A stretch of 64,000 bases of DNA from positions 110,830 through 174,829 of the forward strand of contig CAYPHA010000003.1 of the NCBI GenBank assembly GCA_964410215.1, read 5' to 3'. Shown in pieces: positions 49,001 to 56,219 of the stretch. Each line of letters begins with the position of its first letter. Within the stretch, counting starts at the first letter, position 1. The notes beneath the pieces were generated by a model that saw only the letters and a list, made by a program, of their open reading frames with translations, searched no databases and had not been told where the DNA came from. Both the position numbers and the translations under genes were made by a program. This DNA comes from CAYPHA01 sp964410215 (GTDB lineage Bacteria > Calditrichota > Calditrichia > Calditrichales > CAYPHA01).

Positions 49001-52000
49001 TGATTGTGTTCTCTGTCATGTTGCCATGTTGCGGCCGGCGTAACGGTAATAACCTGTTCACCGCGGTCTTGTAATGTGGCAGCAAGCCTGCAAATGGTTG
49101 GATCATCAGAATTGACGAACAGCAGCCATGGGGCATGCGAATCAGCGCTCACGGGTTTTTGTCCCGTGTTTTCAGATTCGACCCATTCAAGTTTATAAAG
49201 CCAGTCGCCCAGGTCTTTTTCCTGTTTACGGCCAACTCGCTGCAATTCGAGGCCGTCAATCGTAATCAGCGGTGCGCCTTTTTCATCCATGACCTGCAGG
49301 TTGCCGCTGATTCGTCCGTTTTCGGCATCCAGAGAAGTGATCTGCGCATGGGACCAGGCTTCTGTTTGCGGATAGTGTTCCAGCGAAAGGCGCCTGATAC
49401 GGACAGGTAAAAAGGTTAAGCCTTCCTGGGATTCAATCAGTTCGTCCGGAATAGCCGCGGAAAAGACCTGGAAACAGGCATCCAGCAGGGCCGGATGTAC
49501 CCGGTAGCTGTTCCGGTCTGCCTTTAAAGTGTCGGGAAGAACGACTCTCGCAAGCGCCTCATGCTGCCCGGTATACAATTCCTGAACACACCGGAAATTC
49601 AGTCCGTACTGTAGTCCGATTTTTGTAAGTCTGTTGAAGAAACCGGCTGTCTCGGTTTTGGCACAACGTGCTTTTATATGCTCCGGTGTGCTCCCGTTTG
49701 GAGAAACGATCTTTTTAGGGATGGCAATAGATCCCATGGCATTCATATTCCACCTGGCGGCTCCGGTTGCCTGGCCATTCCCTTCCGGACTGAATATCTG
49801 AAATGAAGCATTTCCGTTCGAGTAGGGAGACAGAATGAATTCCATTTTATGGGTTTCGGCTTCAGAAAGGAACAGGGCCCTGTAAAATCCCACATCATCC
49901 AACTGAACATGTCTCCCGTTATAGATTTCTCCGGCAGCGCCGAGTGCCATTTCAAGGAACGCCGTTGCCGGAAAAACAACGGCATCCTGCACTACGTGGT
50001 CTTTTAAATATTCGATGCGTTCCAGGCTGATCTCAGGTTCCCACAGACGTTTTCCCGGATTGACAGGAGATGTTTTTATCCTGCCAAGCAGGGGATGGTG
50101 TCCATCTTCCATTCCTGAGGCCGACCGCCTGTAAAGCGGCGCATATTCCGGACCTTTACCCTTAAGGTCGAACCAGTAGGATTCATGATGCCAGGCATAG
50201 GGAGGCAGGGGAATAAAACGGCCTTCAGCAGGAAACGTTCGTTCCCAGAGAATGTCGAGGCCGTTCACATATAATTGAGCCGCAGCGGTCATGAAAAACC
50301 GGCGCTCATCCTCTTTCCGCCTCAGCGTCGCGACCACGGTACCCGTTTTGTTTTGGTGCTGCATGCATTGGGAGATGGAACCAGCAAGAACAGGATGCGG
50401 GGCAATCTCCACAAAAGAACTATAGGAGTCGCTTAACAGGCTGTCTATCGCATCCGAAAAGCGAACCCGTTCGCGAATGTTTCGTGCCCAGTACCGGGCG
50501 CTAAAGTCGCCGTCTGCCCATTTTTTCCCGGTAACTGTCGGGTACACGGGAATGGCAGGGGCATGCAGCGTAATATCTTTCAGCTCATCCGCTAATTCAT
50601 CCATATAGGTTTCCATATGGGGACTGTGAAAAGCGTAGTTCACCCGCAGCATTTTATAGTAAACATCCTGCCGTTCGAGCTTTTCCAGCAGGGTTTTCAG
50701 CGTTTCGGTATCCCCGGAAATAACGGTGGAAGTCGGGCTGTTATGAGCGGCTACGGATAATTTATCTTCCAGACCTTCAATTATCTTCAACGCTTCATCG
50801 AGTGGTAACTCGACCGAAGCCATTTTGCCGAAACCGGTCGCCTTCTGCATGAGCCTGCTGCGGTGAAAGATCACTTTTATGGCATCTTCGAGGCTGAGTA
50901 CACCGGAAATATAGGCGGCGGCCACCTCACCGACGCTGTGACCGACTATTGCGGCCGGTTTTACACCCAGGTGTCCCCATAATCTTGCCAGTGCTATCTG
51001 CAGGGCGAACAGGGCCGGTTGGGCGATTTCGGTATCAGCAATGCGTGATTCTTCTTCTTCCTTGTTCAGCTCTTCTGTGAGCGACCAGTCAGTATACAGT
51101 GAAAGCAGCCGGTCACATTTCTCTATCCATTCACGGTAAACCGGTTCCGAATTATACAATTGTCTGCCCATGGCGTACCATTGCGGTCCCTGTCCGGAAA
51201 ATACGAAGACAAGCTGTTGTTTCATTTCCGGTTGTCTGGTAGCCTGTACAACCGCAGGATTCGAATCGCCGTTAATAAAAGCTTTCAGCCCGGAAAGGAA
51301 ACTATCCCGGTCTGTTCCGATCACGGCCATGCGGTAATCGTGCTGTGTACGTTTTTGACCGGCGGAATACAGAAGATCGATGAGTGCTTCGTTGTCATGA
51401 AAGCGGTCATCGGCCATAAACGCATGGTAATGTGATGCCATCGATTTCAGCGTATCCGGTGTATGCCCGGAGACCGGTAATATCATTGCCGCCAGCTTTT
51501 CCGGAAGAAGGCGCGGCGTGACGGCCTCTTCCACGAGCGGTGCCTCCTGCAGGATGATATGGGCGTTGGTACCGCCAAAACCATAGGCGCTTATACCGGC
51601 AAATCGCGGAATTTGCCCGCGCTTCCAGGCTCTGACAGATTCGGCGACTTCTATGTGGGATTGTTCCAGTTTAATGAGCGGATTGATTTTACGGAAATGT
51701 AAATGTTTGGGGATGGTTTCACGTTCCAGACACAATACGGTTTTCAACAGGCCGGCGATTCCGGCTGCAGATTCCAGGTGGCCGATATTGGTTTTTACCG
51801 ATCCGATTATCAGTTTTTGTTCCCCGGACCGGTTTATTTCCATGACATTTTTCAGTGCCTCCACTTCGATGGGATCACCGATTTTCGTACCGGTGCCGTG
51901 GGCCTCAAAGTAGCTGATCTGGTTCGGCTCCAGCCGGGCATCTTCGAGGGCCTGACGAATCACCTGTTGCTGTGCGAGTCCGTTTGGAGCGGTAATTCCG

Positions 52001-55000
52001 TTGCTCCGCCCGTCCTGATTCACAGCCGATCCGCGGATCACCGCACGGATACGGTCACCATCGCGTATGGCTTCTGATAGTCGTTTAAGGACAATCACAC
52101 CGACACCCTCGCCGCGCACATAACCGTCGGCGCTCTCATCAAAGGTCTTGCACCGGCCGTCCGCGGCCATCATACGGGCCTGTGAGAAGGTTATGGTTAC
52201 TTCCGGGGACAGAATCAGATTCACGCCACCGGCCAGGGCCATGTCACATTCTCCTTTGCGAAGACTCAGGACGGCATTGTGTACAGCCACCAACGATGAG
52301 GAACAGGCCGTATCGAGTGAAAAACTCGGACCGCGCAGATCGAAGGTATACGAAATACGGTTTGCGGCGATGCAGAATGCATTTCCGGTACCTGAATAGG
52401 CATCGAGACGGTTAAAATCGCCGGTTTGAAGACGGGAATAATCGTTCTGGCTGATACCCACATAAACACCGGTCCGGGATCCTTTTACTTTTTCAAGTGT
52501 TAAACCGGCATTTTCCAGGGCTTCCCAGGAAACTTCCAGCAAATGACGTTGTTGCGGGTCCAAATGCGGTGCCTCCCGCGGGGAAATCCCGAAAAACTGT
52601 GCATCAAACTTATCGACATCATCGATAAAACCACCCCATCGTGTGATCATTTTTCCCGGTGCATAGTCCTCATGATAATATTTATCTACGGGCCAGCGTT
52701 CCGGTGGTACTTCACGAATGGCATCGATGCCGTTGAGGAGCAGTTCCCAGAACGCTTCTGCGTTTTCGGCCCCGGGTAAGCGCAGCGCATATCCGGTAAT
52801 GGCAATGGGTTCGGATTCGGTGGTCTTCCAGGCCGGACGCTTTTCAATTTTTACGGGGGCTATACCTTCTTCCGCCAGGAAAACGGACAGCGCGTGTACG
52901 TTCGGATAATCCCAGATCACAGTGGGTGAAATAGTCCGGTCAAGCCATACTTCAAGATCACCGACCATGCCGATCGCTTGGGCGGAATCCAGTCCATATA
53001 CCGAAAAAGGCTTTTGTATATCAATTTCACGTGTATCAACACCGAGTGTATCGGCCAGATGGGTAACCAGCCAGTCTTCGATGGCCTTCGCGGTTTCCGC
53101 CTGTTTCAGGGTCTCTTCGGATACGGCTGCTTCAACAGATTCCGCGGATGTTTCTTCCTTTTTTTCCACTTCTGCCGCATCTAAATCACGGGGTCCGGTG
53201 GAAGAGTGCCATTCGCGGACGATCTTAAGACGATCTTCCAGAAATTCCTGTTTACAGGCATGGCGCTGTATTTTGCCGCTGGATGTTTTTAAAATAGTAC
53301 GTGCTTTTATAAGTACAATGGCAGTGGCCTGTATATCGAACGTTTCTGTTACGACCTGCCTGATCCTGGAAATAATGCCATTGAAATCCTGGTTCCTGGC
53401 ATGCCGCACCTCGGCAATCACCACCAGATGTTCATCATCATCTTTTTCGACAGAGAAGGCGGCCGTACAACCCTGACGTATCTCTTCATGGGCGTGTTCC
53501 ACTTCAAATTCGATATCCTGGGGATAATAATTCCTTCCCCTGATAATAATAAGGTCCTTGGCACGACCGGTAACGAACAGCTCGCCATCCCTGATAAAAC
53601 CGAGGTCGCCGGTTCGCAGGTAGGGACCGTCACCGGATTCTGCCAGGTAGTTCCGGAAGGTTATTTCCGTATCCTCAGGACGTTTATAATATCCGCGTGA
53701 CACGCTGGGGCCTTTAACCCAGATTTCTCCGACTGTGCCGGAGGGGAGTTCACGGGCTGATTCCGGATCGACAATGCAGGTATGCTGACCGGCCTGATTA
53801 TGTCCGGAGCTGACCAGGATCCGGCTGTTTTCAGCACCTTCTGGAACTTCTTTGGCCTGCCCGTTTTTAAGCTCGCCGGAATCAATAGACACGGTAACGG
53901 GAATATGTCCTGCTGAAGATCCGGTAACCAGCAGGGTTGCCTCTGCTAATCCGTAAGCCGGAAAGAAAGCTTCTTTACGAAATCCGCAGGATTTAAAAGT
54001 CTCATAAAACCGTTCGATCGTATGGTGGCGGACGGGTTCGGCACCGCTCAGGGCAATGGTCCAGTGGCTCAGGTCAAGATTTTTTATTTTTTCCGGGGTC
54101 GCTTTTTTCACACATAAATCATAGGCGAAATTGGGAGCGGCTGTTGCTATTTTTTGATCGTTGTATCGCGACATGGTTTCCAGCCAGCGCAGAGGCTGCT
54201 GCAGGAAGTCGAGCGGGGACATCAGCAGGCTCTGCACGCCGCTGTACAATGGTTGAAGAACGCCACCGATAAGGCCCATGTCATGATATATGGGTAACCA
54301 GAATACGCCCAGGGTGTCAGAATCGTATTTGAGGGCATTATAAATAACCACGGAGTTACTCATCAGATTGTGATGGGTAAGGATAACCCCTTTGGGCATA
54401 CCGGTGGATCCGGAGGTGTATTGCAGAAAAGCAATGGATTCTCCCGTGATTTCCGGTTTTTTCCAATCATCGGCAATACTCGTTGTGATGGAATCCGTCG
54501 ATATCCACTGCAGGTTATTTAATTCATTGGACTGGGCAACGGCCTGGTTCTCAGAAGAAAAATATTTCATACTCGTCCGGAATTTGCGCAGAAAAGGAAG
54601 TTTATCCAGGGTGCTGGTAAACGTCTGGCCGAGTTTGAGAATTTTGATCATATACATGATCGAGTCGGTAGTCAGAGCAACCGTGGACTCTGCATCGTGG
54701 ACGATTGCCTGCAAGCGGGGCAGTGAGCGGTTTAAACGGTTGGGATCAGGCGGATATGCGGGGACTGCAATTACATTGGCGTATAGACATCCGAAAAATC
54801 CGACAATATAGTCCAGTCCCGGAGGATAAAGGAGAAGGGCCCGTGAGCCTTCGAGTCCTTTTTGCTGCAGGGAGGCGGCCACGGAACGTGCTCTTCTATC
54901 CAATTCACCGTAACTGAGTCCTGTCTCCTTATTGTCTCCCGCTTTAATAAACCGGAATGCGATCCTATCCGGCTGTGTTTCTGCCCGCCGGCGCAGAATA

Positions 55001-55062
55001 TCAACAAGGTTTTCCGGGGTATAAGAGGCTTTCAAACTATCTGAATCTGGTAATTTGGCCAT
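43093..55062 (-). CDS. Hybrid loading/PKS/NRPS subunit 1 (FAAL-ACP-KS-AT-DH-ER-KR-ACP-C-A[Tyr]-PCP)
   Basis: About 3989 residues from ATG 55062, which has GAAGG five bases upstream; a TTG four codons earlier is less likely. The N-terminal 600 residues are a fatty acyl-AMP ligase (TSGSTGMPKG near 220; long PAYPPDPN insertion region typical of FAALs). ACP1 is YGLDSAQA near 690. KS has TACSSS near 920, EAHGTGT and NIGHLE. AT has GHSVGEVAAA near 1376 and YAFHSPHM, so malonyl is probable but not certain. DH has HVVQDAVVFP near 1690 and a LLDACFQ Asp near 1860. ER is near 2250-2350 (LNFRDVLMALG, HAGAGGVGQAA). KR has TGGLGALG near 2548 and YAAANAF. ACP2 is MGLDSL near 2857. C has HHIISDMW near 3050 (Met for Gly). 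A (TSGSTGKPKG near 3537) has pocket DASTIAAICK, close to Tyr codes; its A8 motif reads FLERID, Glu replacing Gly. PCP is LGGHS near 3912. The C-terminal tail is strongly basic. It starts the chain: activated fatty acid, one reduced ketide, then Tyr. Confidence 0.95.
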   Translation of the reverse strand: MAKLPDSDSLKASYTPENLVDILRRRAETQPDRIAFRFIKAGDNKETGLSYGELDRRARSVAASLQQKGLEGSRALLLYPPGLDYIVGFFGCLYANVIAVPAYPPDPNRLNRSLPRLQAIVHDAESTVALTTDSIMYMIKILKLGQTFTSTLDKLPFLRKFRTSMKYFSSENQAVAQSNELNNLQWISTDSITTSIADDWKKPEITGESIAFLQYTSGSTGMPKGVILTHHNLMSNSVVIYNALKYDSDTLGVFWLPIYHDMGLIGGVLQPLYSGVQSLLMSPLDFLQQPLRWLETMSRYNDQKIATAAPNFAYDLCVKKATPEKIKNLDLSHWTIALSGAEPVRHHTIERFYETFKSCGFRKEAFFPAYGLAEATLLVTGSSAGHIPVTVSIDSGELKNGQAKEVPEGAENSRILVSSGHNQAGQHTCIVDPESARELPSGTVGEIWVKGPSVSRGYYKRPEDTEITFRNYLAESGDGPYLRTGDLGFIRDGELFVTGRAKDLIIIRGRNYYPQDIEFEVEHAHEEIRQGCTAAFSVEKDDDEHLVVIAEVRHARNQDFNGIISRIRQVVTETFDIQATAIVLIKARTILKTSSGKIQRHACKQEFLEDRLKIVREWHSSTGPRDLDAAEVEKKEETSAESVEAAVSEETLKQAETAKAIEDWLVTHLADTLGVDTREIDIQKPFSVYGLDSAQAIGMVGDLEVWLDRTISPTVIWDYPNVHALSVFLAEEGIAPVKIEKRPAWKTTESEPIAITGYALRLPGAENAEAFWELLLNGIDAIREVPPERWPVDKYYHEDYAPGKMITRWGGFIDDVDKFDAQFFGISPREAPHLDPQQRHLLEVSWEALENAGLTLEKVKGSRTGVYVGISQNDYSRLQTGDFNRLDAYSGTGNAFCIAANRISYTFDLRGPSFSLDTACSSSLVAVHNAVLSLRKGECDMALAGGVNLILSPEVTITFSQARMMAADGRCKTFDESADGYVRGEGVGVIVLKRLSEAIRDGDRIRAVIRGSAVNQDGRSNGITAPNGLAQQQVIRQALEDARLEPNQISYFEAHGTGTKIGDPIEVEALKNVMEINRSGEQKLIIGSVKTNIGHLESAAGIAGLLKTVLCLERETIPKHLHFRKINPLIKLEQSHIEVAESVRAWKRGQIPRFAGISAYGFGGTNAHIILQEAPLVEEAVTPRLLPEKLAAMILPVSGHTPDTLKSMASHYHAFMADDRFHDNEALIDLLYSAGQKRTQHDYRMAVIGTDRDSFLSGLKAFINGDSNPAVVQATRQPEMKQQLVFVFSGQGPQWYAMGRQLYNSEPVYREWIEKCDRLLSLYTDWSLTEELNKEEEESRIADTEIAQPALFALQIALARLWGHLGVKPAAIVGHSVGEVAAAYISGVLSLEDAIKVIFHRSRLMQKATGFGKMASVELPLDEALKIIEGLEDKLSVAAHNSPTSTVISGDTETLKTLLEKLERQDVYYKMLRVNYAFHSPHMETYMDELADELKDITLHAPAIPVYPTVTGKKWADGDFSARYWARNIRERVRFSDAIDSLLSDSYSSFVEIAPHPVLAGSISQCMQHQNKTGTVVATLRRKEDERRFFMTAAAQLYVNGLDILWERTFPAEGRFIPLPPYAWHHESYWFDLKGKGPEYAPLYRRSASGMEDGHHPLLGRIKTSPVNPGKRLWEPEISLERIEYLKDHVVQDAVVFPATAFLEMALGAAGEIYNGRHVQLDDVGFYRALFLSEAETHKMEFILSPYSNGNASFQIFSPEGNGQATGAARWNMNAMGSIAIPKKIVSPNGSTPEHIKARCAKTETAGFFNRLTKIGLQYGLNFRCVQELYTGQHEALARVVLPDTLKADRNSYRVHPALLDACFQVFSAAIPDELIESQEGLTFLPVRIRRLSLEHYPQTEAWSHAQITSLDAENGRISGNLQVMDEKGAPLITIDGLELQRVGRKQEKDLGDWLYKLEWVESENTGQKPVSADSHAPWLLFVNSDDPTICRLAATLQDRGEQVITVTPAATWQHDREHNHITINAGDPEDYIKLLRASVNETTRIRGIIHTWALGLDAGENPTHELIERTEEHTLISLLNLNKALESAYPSTYPELCLITRGAHSIIGERDKTNIFHAPLWGMGRVFSVENRHSICRKIDLDPLPVEKETEQLLAELLHPDHENEIAFRDGKRLAARIQRDREILESAEDMDVSGNTALEVPQQPYILESTKPGMLSALRFKPVGRKEPASGQVEIEVIASGLNFRDVLMALGLYPGDPIPLGSECSGIVTATGKGVTRFQAGDAVLGIAPHTFGKYVITSEDLIVHKPEALRFDQAATVPITYLTAYYAISHLARLQKGERILIHAGAGGVGQAAINIAKMTGAEIFATAGSEEKQNFLKNSGMHHVLNSRSLEFADSIMELTNGEGLDVVLNSLAGEFIPRSLGLLKPYGRFLEIGKTDIYQNTQMDLYPFRKNLSYYAIDLDMISRDKPKLLHTLFTEIMHAVQSGQLSPLPLTGFRASETAAAFRYMAQRKNIGKIVVTMKDTEDVSAGNRRADTLIKSDAAYLITGGLGALGLTLAKWLAGKGAGHIILVGRSAPAEQVQNEIDRIQEHGSRVIVALGDVSQPEQVAKILQDIKKQKLQLKGIFHAAGIIRDRALIQMDKETLREVLRPKIHGSWNLHQLTKEEELDLFVLFSSAAAIAGNPGQGNYAAANAFLDALARYRRGSGLKALSINWGYWENTGMAGSLSGRQSGLAIHGTGKIPINDGIYLLEQLLLKDKTQNIVSHVIWPELLKPYPENDIPPIYLNFKDLKGKAEDHPEKASDLSRDVLSGLDESERQERVNTCLVNHVAEVLGVPAGKIETDKPLNAMGLDSLMAIELKNNVESGLRVNVPIATLLKGPTIDMLASDLLAQILSEDDLSDSDHLPAFDRSEFPVSEGQKAMWFQHQLSPASIYNQVYAVKIPSSLNIEQLRKAINILAERHNALRTNFIKKEGKPFQVVRDDVRAVLNEVDVSHLSETQIMERIDEIIDQPFDLENEPLTRLYLFRKSDHVHYFLYHAHHIISDMWSLAIFMYELNEIYTKGAADHLPDTGFDYSKYVHDQFTMLRSHTGKRHLDYWKDKLAGELTTLDLKTDNPRPSVQTYSGLTETLKIDHALTEKLKNLADSNQTTLYATLLAVFNVLMYRYTGQNDIILGSPTTGRTSPEYAGILGYFVNPVPISSNVNGSVTFREFLNQVRDTVLEALDHQDYPFNLLVEQLHPKRDPSRTPVFQHMFVYQKAYLLHESGMSGLAVAEEGGTMKLGDVTLESIAIEDRIVPFDLTFLTAELDDGLGASLQYNTDLFHRETAVRMLNHFQRLIKAVVEDPDRTLSSYTFLSDEEMYRLTNEWNRTETVYPEMEPVHRLIEKQAAQTPGATALVFKDRHISYETLDRKANQLAHILMQRGIGPDAIVAISSERSIEMIIGILGILKAGAAYLPLDPTYPHDRLAYMLNDSHVPLLITQKKLETQLPENNFPRLYLDDLDSEIQSASEDSPASTIYPSNLAYVIYTSGSTGKPKGVMLSHSGLRNLVEAQVKAFRITAETRLLQFASFSFDAAASEIFTTLTSGATLVLVDQQTLVSGPDLIHFLNESKISTATLPPSVLRVLPAEQLNTLQTVISAGESCTIDIAERWNRERYLINAYGPTEGTICATVFPVTLEPGMIHIPIGKPIDNVKVYVLDDYMNPVPTGIPGELYIAGHGVARGYLKRPALTAESFIPDPFSGEPGARLYRTGDLVRYLPDGNIEFLERIDNQVKIRGFRIELGEIEAEIKGLPGIKDVILVADGKTDKRLLSYIIPASEDVFKPEEIRYELRKTLPDYMIPAVYMRVDAFPLTANGKIDYKALPKPETDRTQFVKAATDAERNLADIWQTVLGVEEVGIHDNFFDLGGHSLNIIEVQGKVKEVFERDINVVEMFRYPTISTFAKFLSEDQSGKAIREKTEIRAARQKQALDAQKQRMRNRRKR

Positions 55063-55075
55063 AGTAACCTTCAAC
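55063..55075 (-). promoter_or_regulatory. Ribosome binding site deciding the start of subunit 1
   Basis: The minus strand reads TTGAAGGTTACTATGGCC. GAAGG stands five bases before the ATG at 55062. The in-frame TTG at 55074 would overlap this site and has no site of its own. Confidence 0.6.
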
Positions 55076-55083
55076 TCTTAAAA

Positions 55084-55827
55084 TTAATAATCCACCTGTC
55101 CGCGCATCATAACCTGCCAGGAATGTCCGTGTCTCATCTTGAATGATCGGCTGAAGGCGGAAATGTTTTTATAATTCAGTATGGAAAAAACGTCACCGGG
55201 TTTTAAATTTTTTTCAAAGAGAAGAACCATCTCATAATGGGCAAACAGACGTTTTTTAAACTCCCTGAAATTTATTTTAAAATGACGTTTAAATTCCTTT
55301 CTGAAATGACTTTCCGAAATATTCAGACTCTGTGCCAGGCTGTATGTGTTGCATTCACGCAAGGGACTGCTTTCGATTCGCTTGAGTATAACGATAGCAC
55401 GGTTTGACAAAATAAGGTCTTCTGCATCCCATATACTTTCGGGAATGCGTTTCCAGTGAGAATCCCAGAGCTGATGCAGTGCAGTGATCAAGTGTTGTTC
55501 CCTGGACTCGCCGACGATACAATGGCTGATTCCGGCATGGTGAAGCTCATTAAATTCACCATGCCGGAGCAGGGAATTGTAATAAATGATAGATAACAGG
55601 GGATAGCGTCGTTGTATGCCGGCGAGGATGCCCGCGGTATTATGGTTAACGGCGGACTCATAAATAAGAAAATGAATTTCTTTTTCGCGGATATGTCGTT
55701 CAATCTGCTCGCCGGAATCCGTCAGATTGTCCAGAAGGTAAAAATCCCAGTTCGGCAGCTCTTCCATGAAAAAATTGTGATCATCACCATCACGTTGTCT
55801 ATCCCTGACAATAATTAAACTGGACAA
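55084..55827 (-). CDS. AraC-family regulator with receiver-like N-terminus, first gene of the NRPS operon
   Basis: About 247 residues from TTG 55827, chosen because AAGGGAGG lies four bases upstream on the minus strand. GTG 55881 would give 265 residues but has no visible site. The C-terminal 100 residues are an AraC-type DNA-binding domain: YSLAQSLNISESHFRKEFKRHF is the first helix-turn-helix, and the FSILNYKNISAFSRSFKMRHG stretch the second. The N-terminal part has receiver-like alternation (LIIV; HFLIYES; LLSIIYYNS; GISHCIVGES), but the usual phospho-acceptor Asp at the end of strand 3 is not there (IYES), so it is probably a pseudo-receiver. It ends 21 bases before subunit 1 and so is probably cotranscribed with the synthetases. 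A role as pathway regulator is inference from position. Confidence 0.85.
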   Translation of the reverse strand: MSSLIIVRDRQRDGDDHNFFMEELPNWDFYLLDNLTDSGEQIERHIREKEIHFLIYESAVNHNTAGILAGIQRRYPLLSIIYYNSLLRHGEFNELHHAGISHCIVGESREQHLITALHQLWDSHWKRIPESIWDAEDLILSNRAIVILKRIESSPLRECNTYSLAQSLNISESHFRKEFKRHFKINFREFKKRLFAHYEMVLLFEKNLKPGDVFSILNYKNISAFSRSFKMRHGHSWQVMMRGQVDY

Positions 55828-55831
55828 TGGA

Positions 55832-55839
55832 CCTCCCTT
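55832..55839 (-). promoter_or_regulatory. Strong ribosome binding site of the AraC-family gene
   Basis: The minus strand reads AAGGGAGG four bases before TTG 55827. This is the best Shine-Dalgarno match near the gene and the reason for preferring the TTG start. Confidence 0.6.
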
Positions 55840-55953
55840 GTAACCACTCCGAATTGGGCGATAAATAAACAATCCAGTCACATGGATTAATGCTCAAAAT
55901 GATTATTTTTGAAAATTATCCTGACGGACTTTTTACCATTACCGATTTTTAAA

Positions 55954-55998
55954 ATTATAAAGCAGAAATGTAATAAGTACAGCACCCCGCTAGTACTT
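55954..55998 (-). promoter_or_regulatory. Candidate promoter and operator of the NRPS operon
   Basis: In the 217-base gap upstream of the AraC-type gene, the minus strand has a perfect TATAAT (55954-55959) but no recognisable -35 box at 16-18 bases. In its place is an inverted repeat, AAGTAC-N12-GTACTT (55975-55998). A good -10 with a missing -35 and a palindrome there is the arrangement expected for an activator-dependent promoter. It would leave a leader of about 120 bases. Prediction only. Confidence 0.35.
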
Positions 55999-56044
55999 CA
56001 ACAATATCAAAAACATGAGGTAAATTCGTTGTGATTTAAGTCAC

Positions 56045-56206
56045 TCACCTGCTATTATAATCAATAGATTTTTTATGCAATTGTGAGTGAAAGGCACATT
56101 GGGTACAGCGCTCGTCATCTTCACCCTGAGAAAGCACTTTCATTATATGCTTAACCGTTATCAAAAATGCTGTAAATACGATACAATAGACAATAACGTT
56201 TTCCAT
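56045..56206 (-). CDS. Small FeoB-associated membrane protein with CxxC
   Basis: 53-residue ORF beginning 13 bases after the feoB stop and on the same strand. Residues 3-19 (NVIVYCIVFTAFLITVK) form one membrane-spanning helix. It is followed by a polar tail with acidic residues (GEDDE) and a CTQC motif at 34-37 next to His40. This is the layout of the small Cys-containing proteins found after feoB in many bacteria (FeoB-associated Cys-rich membrane protein family), although those usually have more Cys. A role in ferrous iron transport is inferred from position and architecture. No strong ribosome binding site is visible, so coupled translation from feoB is likely. Confidence 0.65.
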   Translation of the reverse strand: MENVIVYCIVFTAFLITVKHIMKVLSQGEDDERCTQCAFHSQLHKKSIDYNSR

Positions 56207-56219
56207 GGTACTAACAAAC

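Noticed and set aside
55882..56044. A further small gene or RNA in the gap upstream of the regulator
   Set aside because: No frame with a start signal and no convincing RNA fold; only the -10 box and the short inverted repeat stand out.
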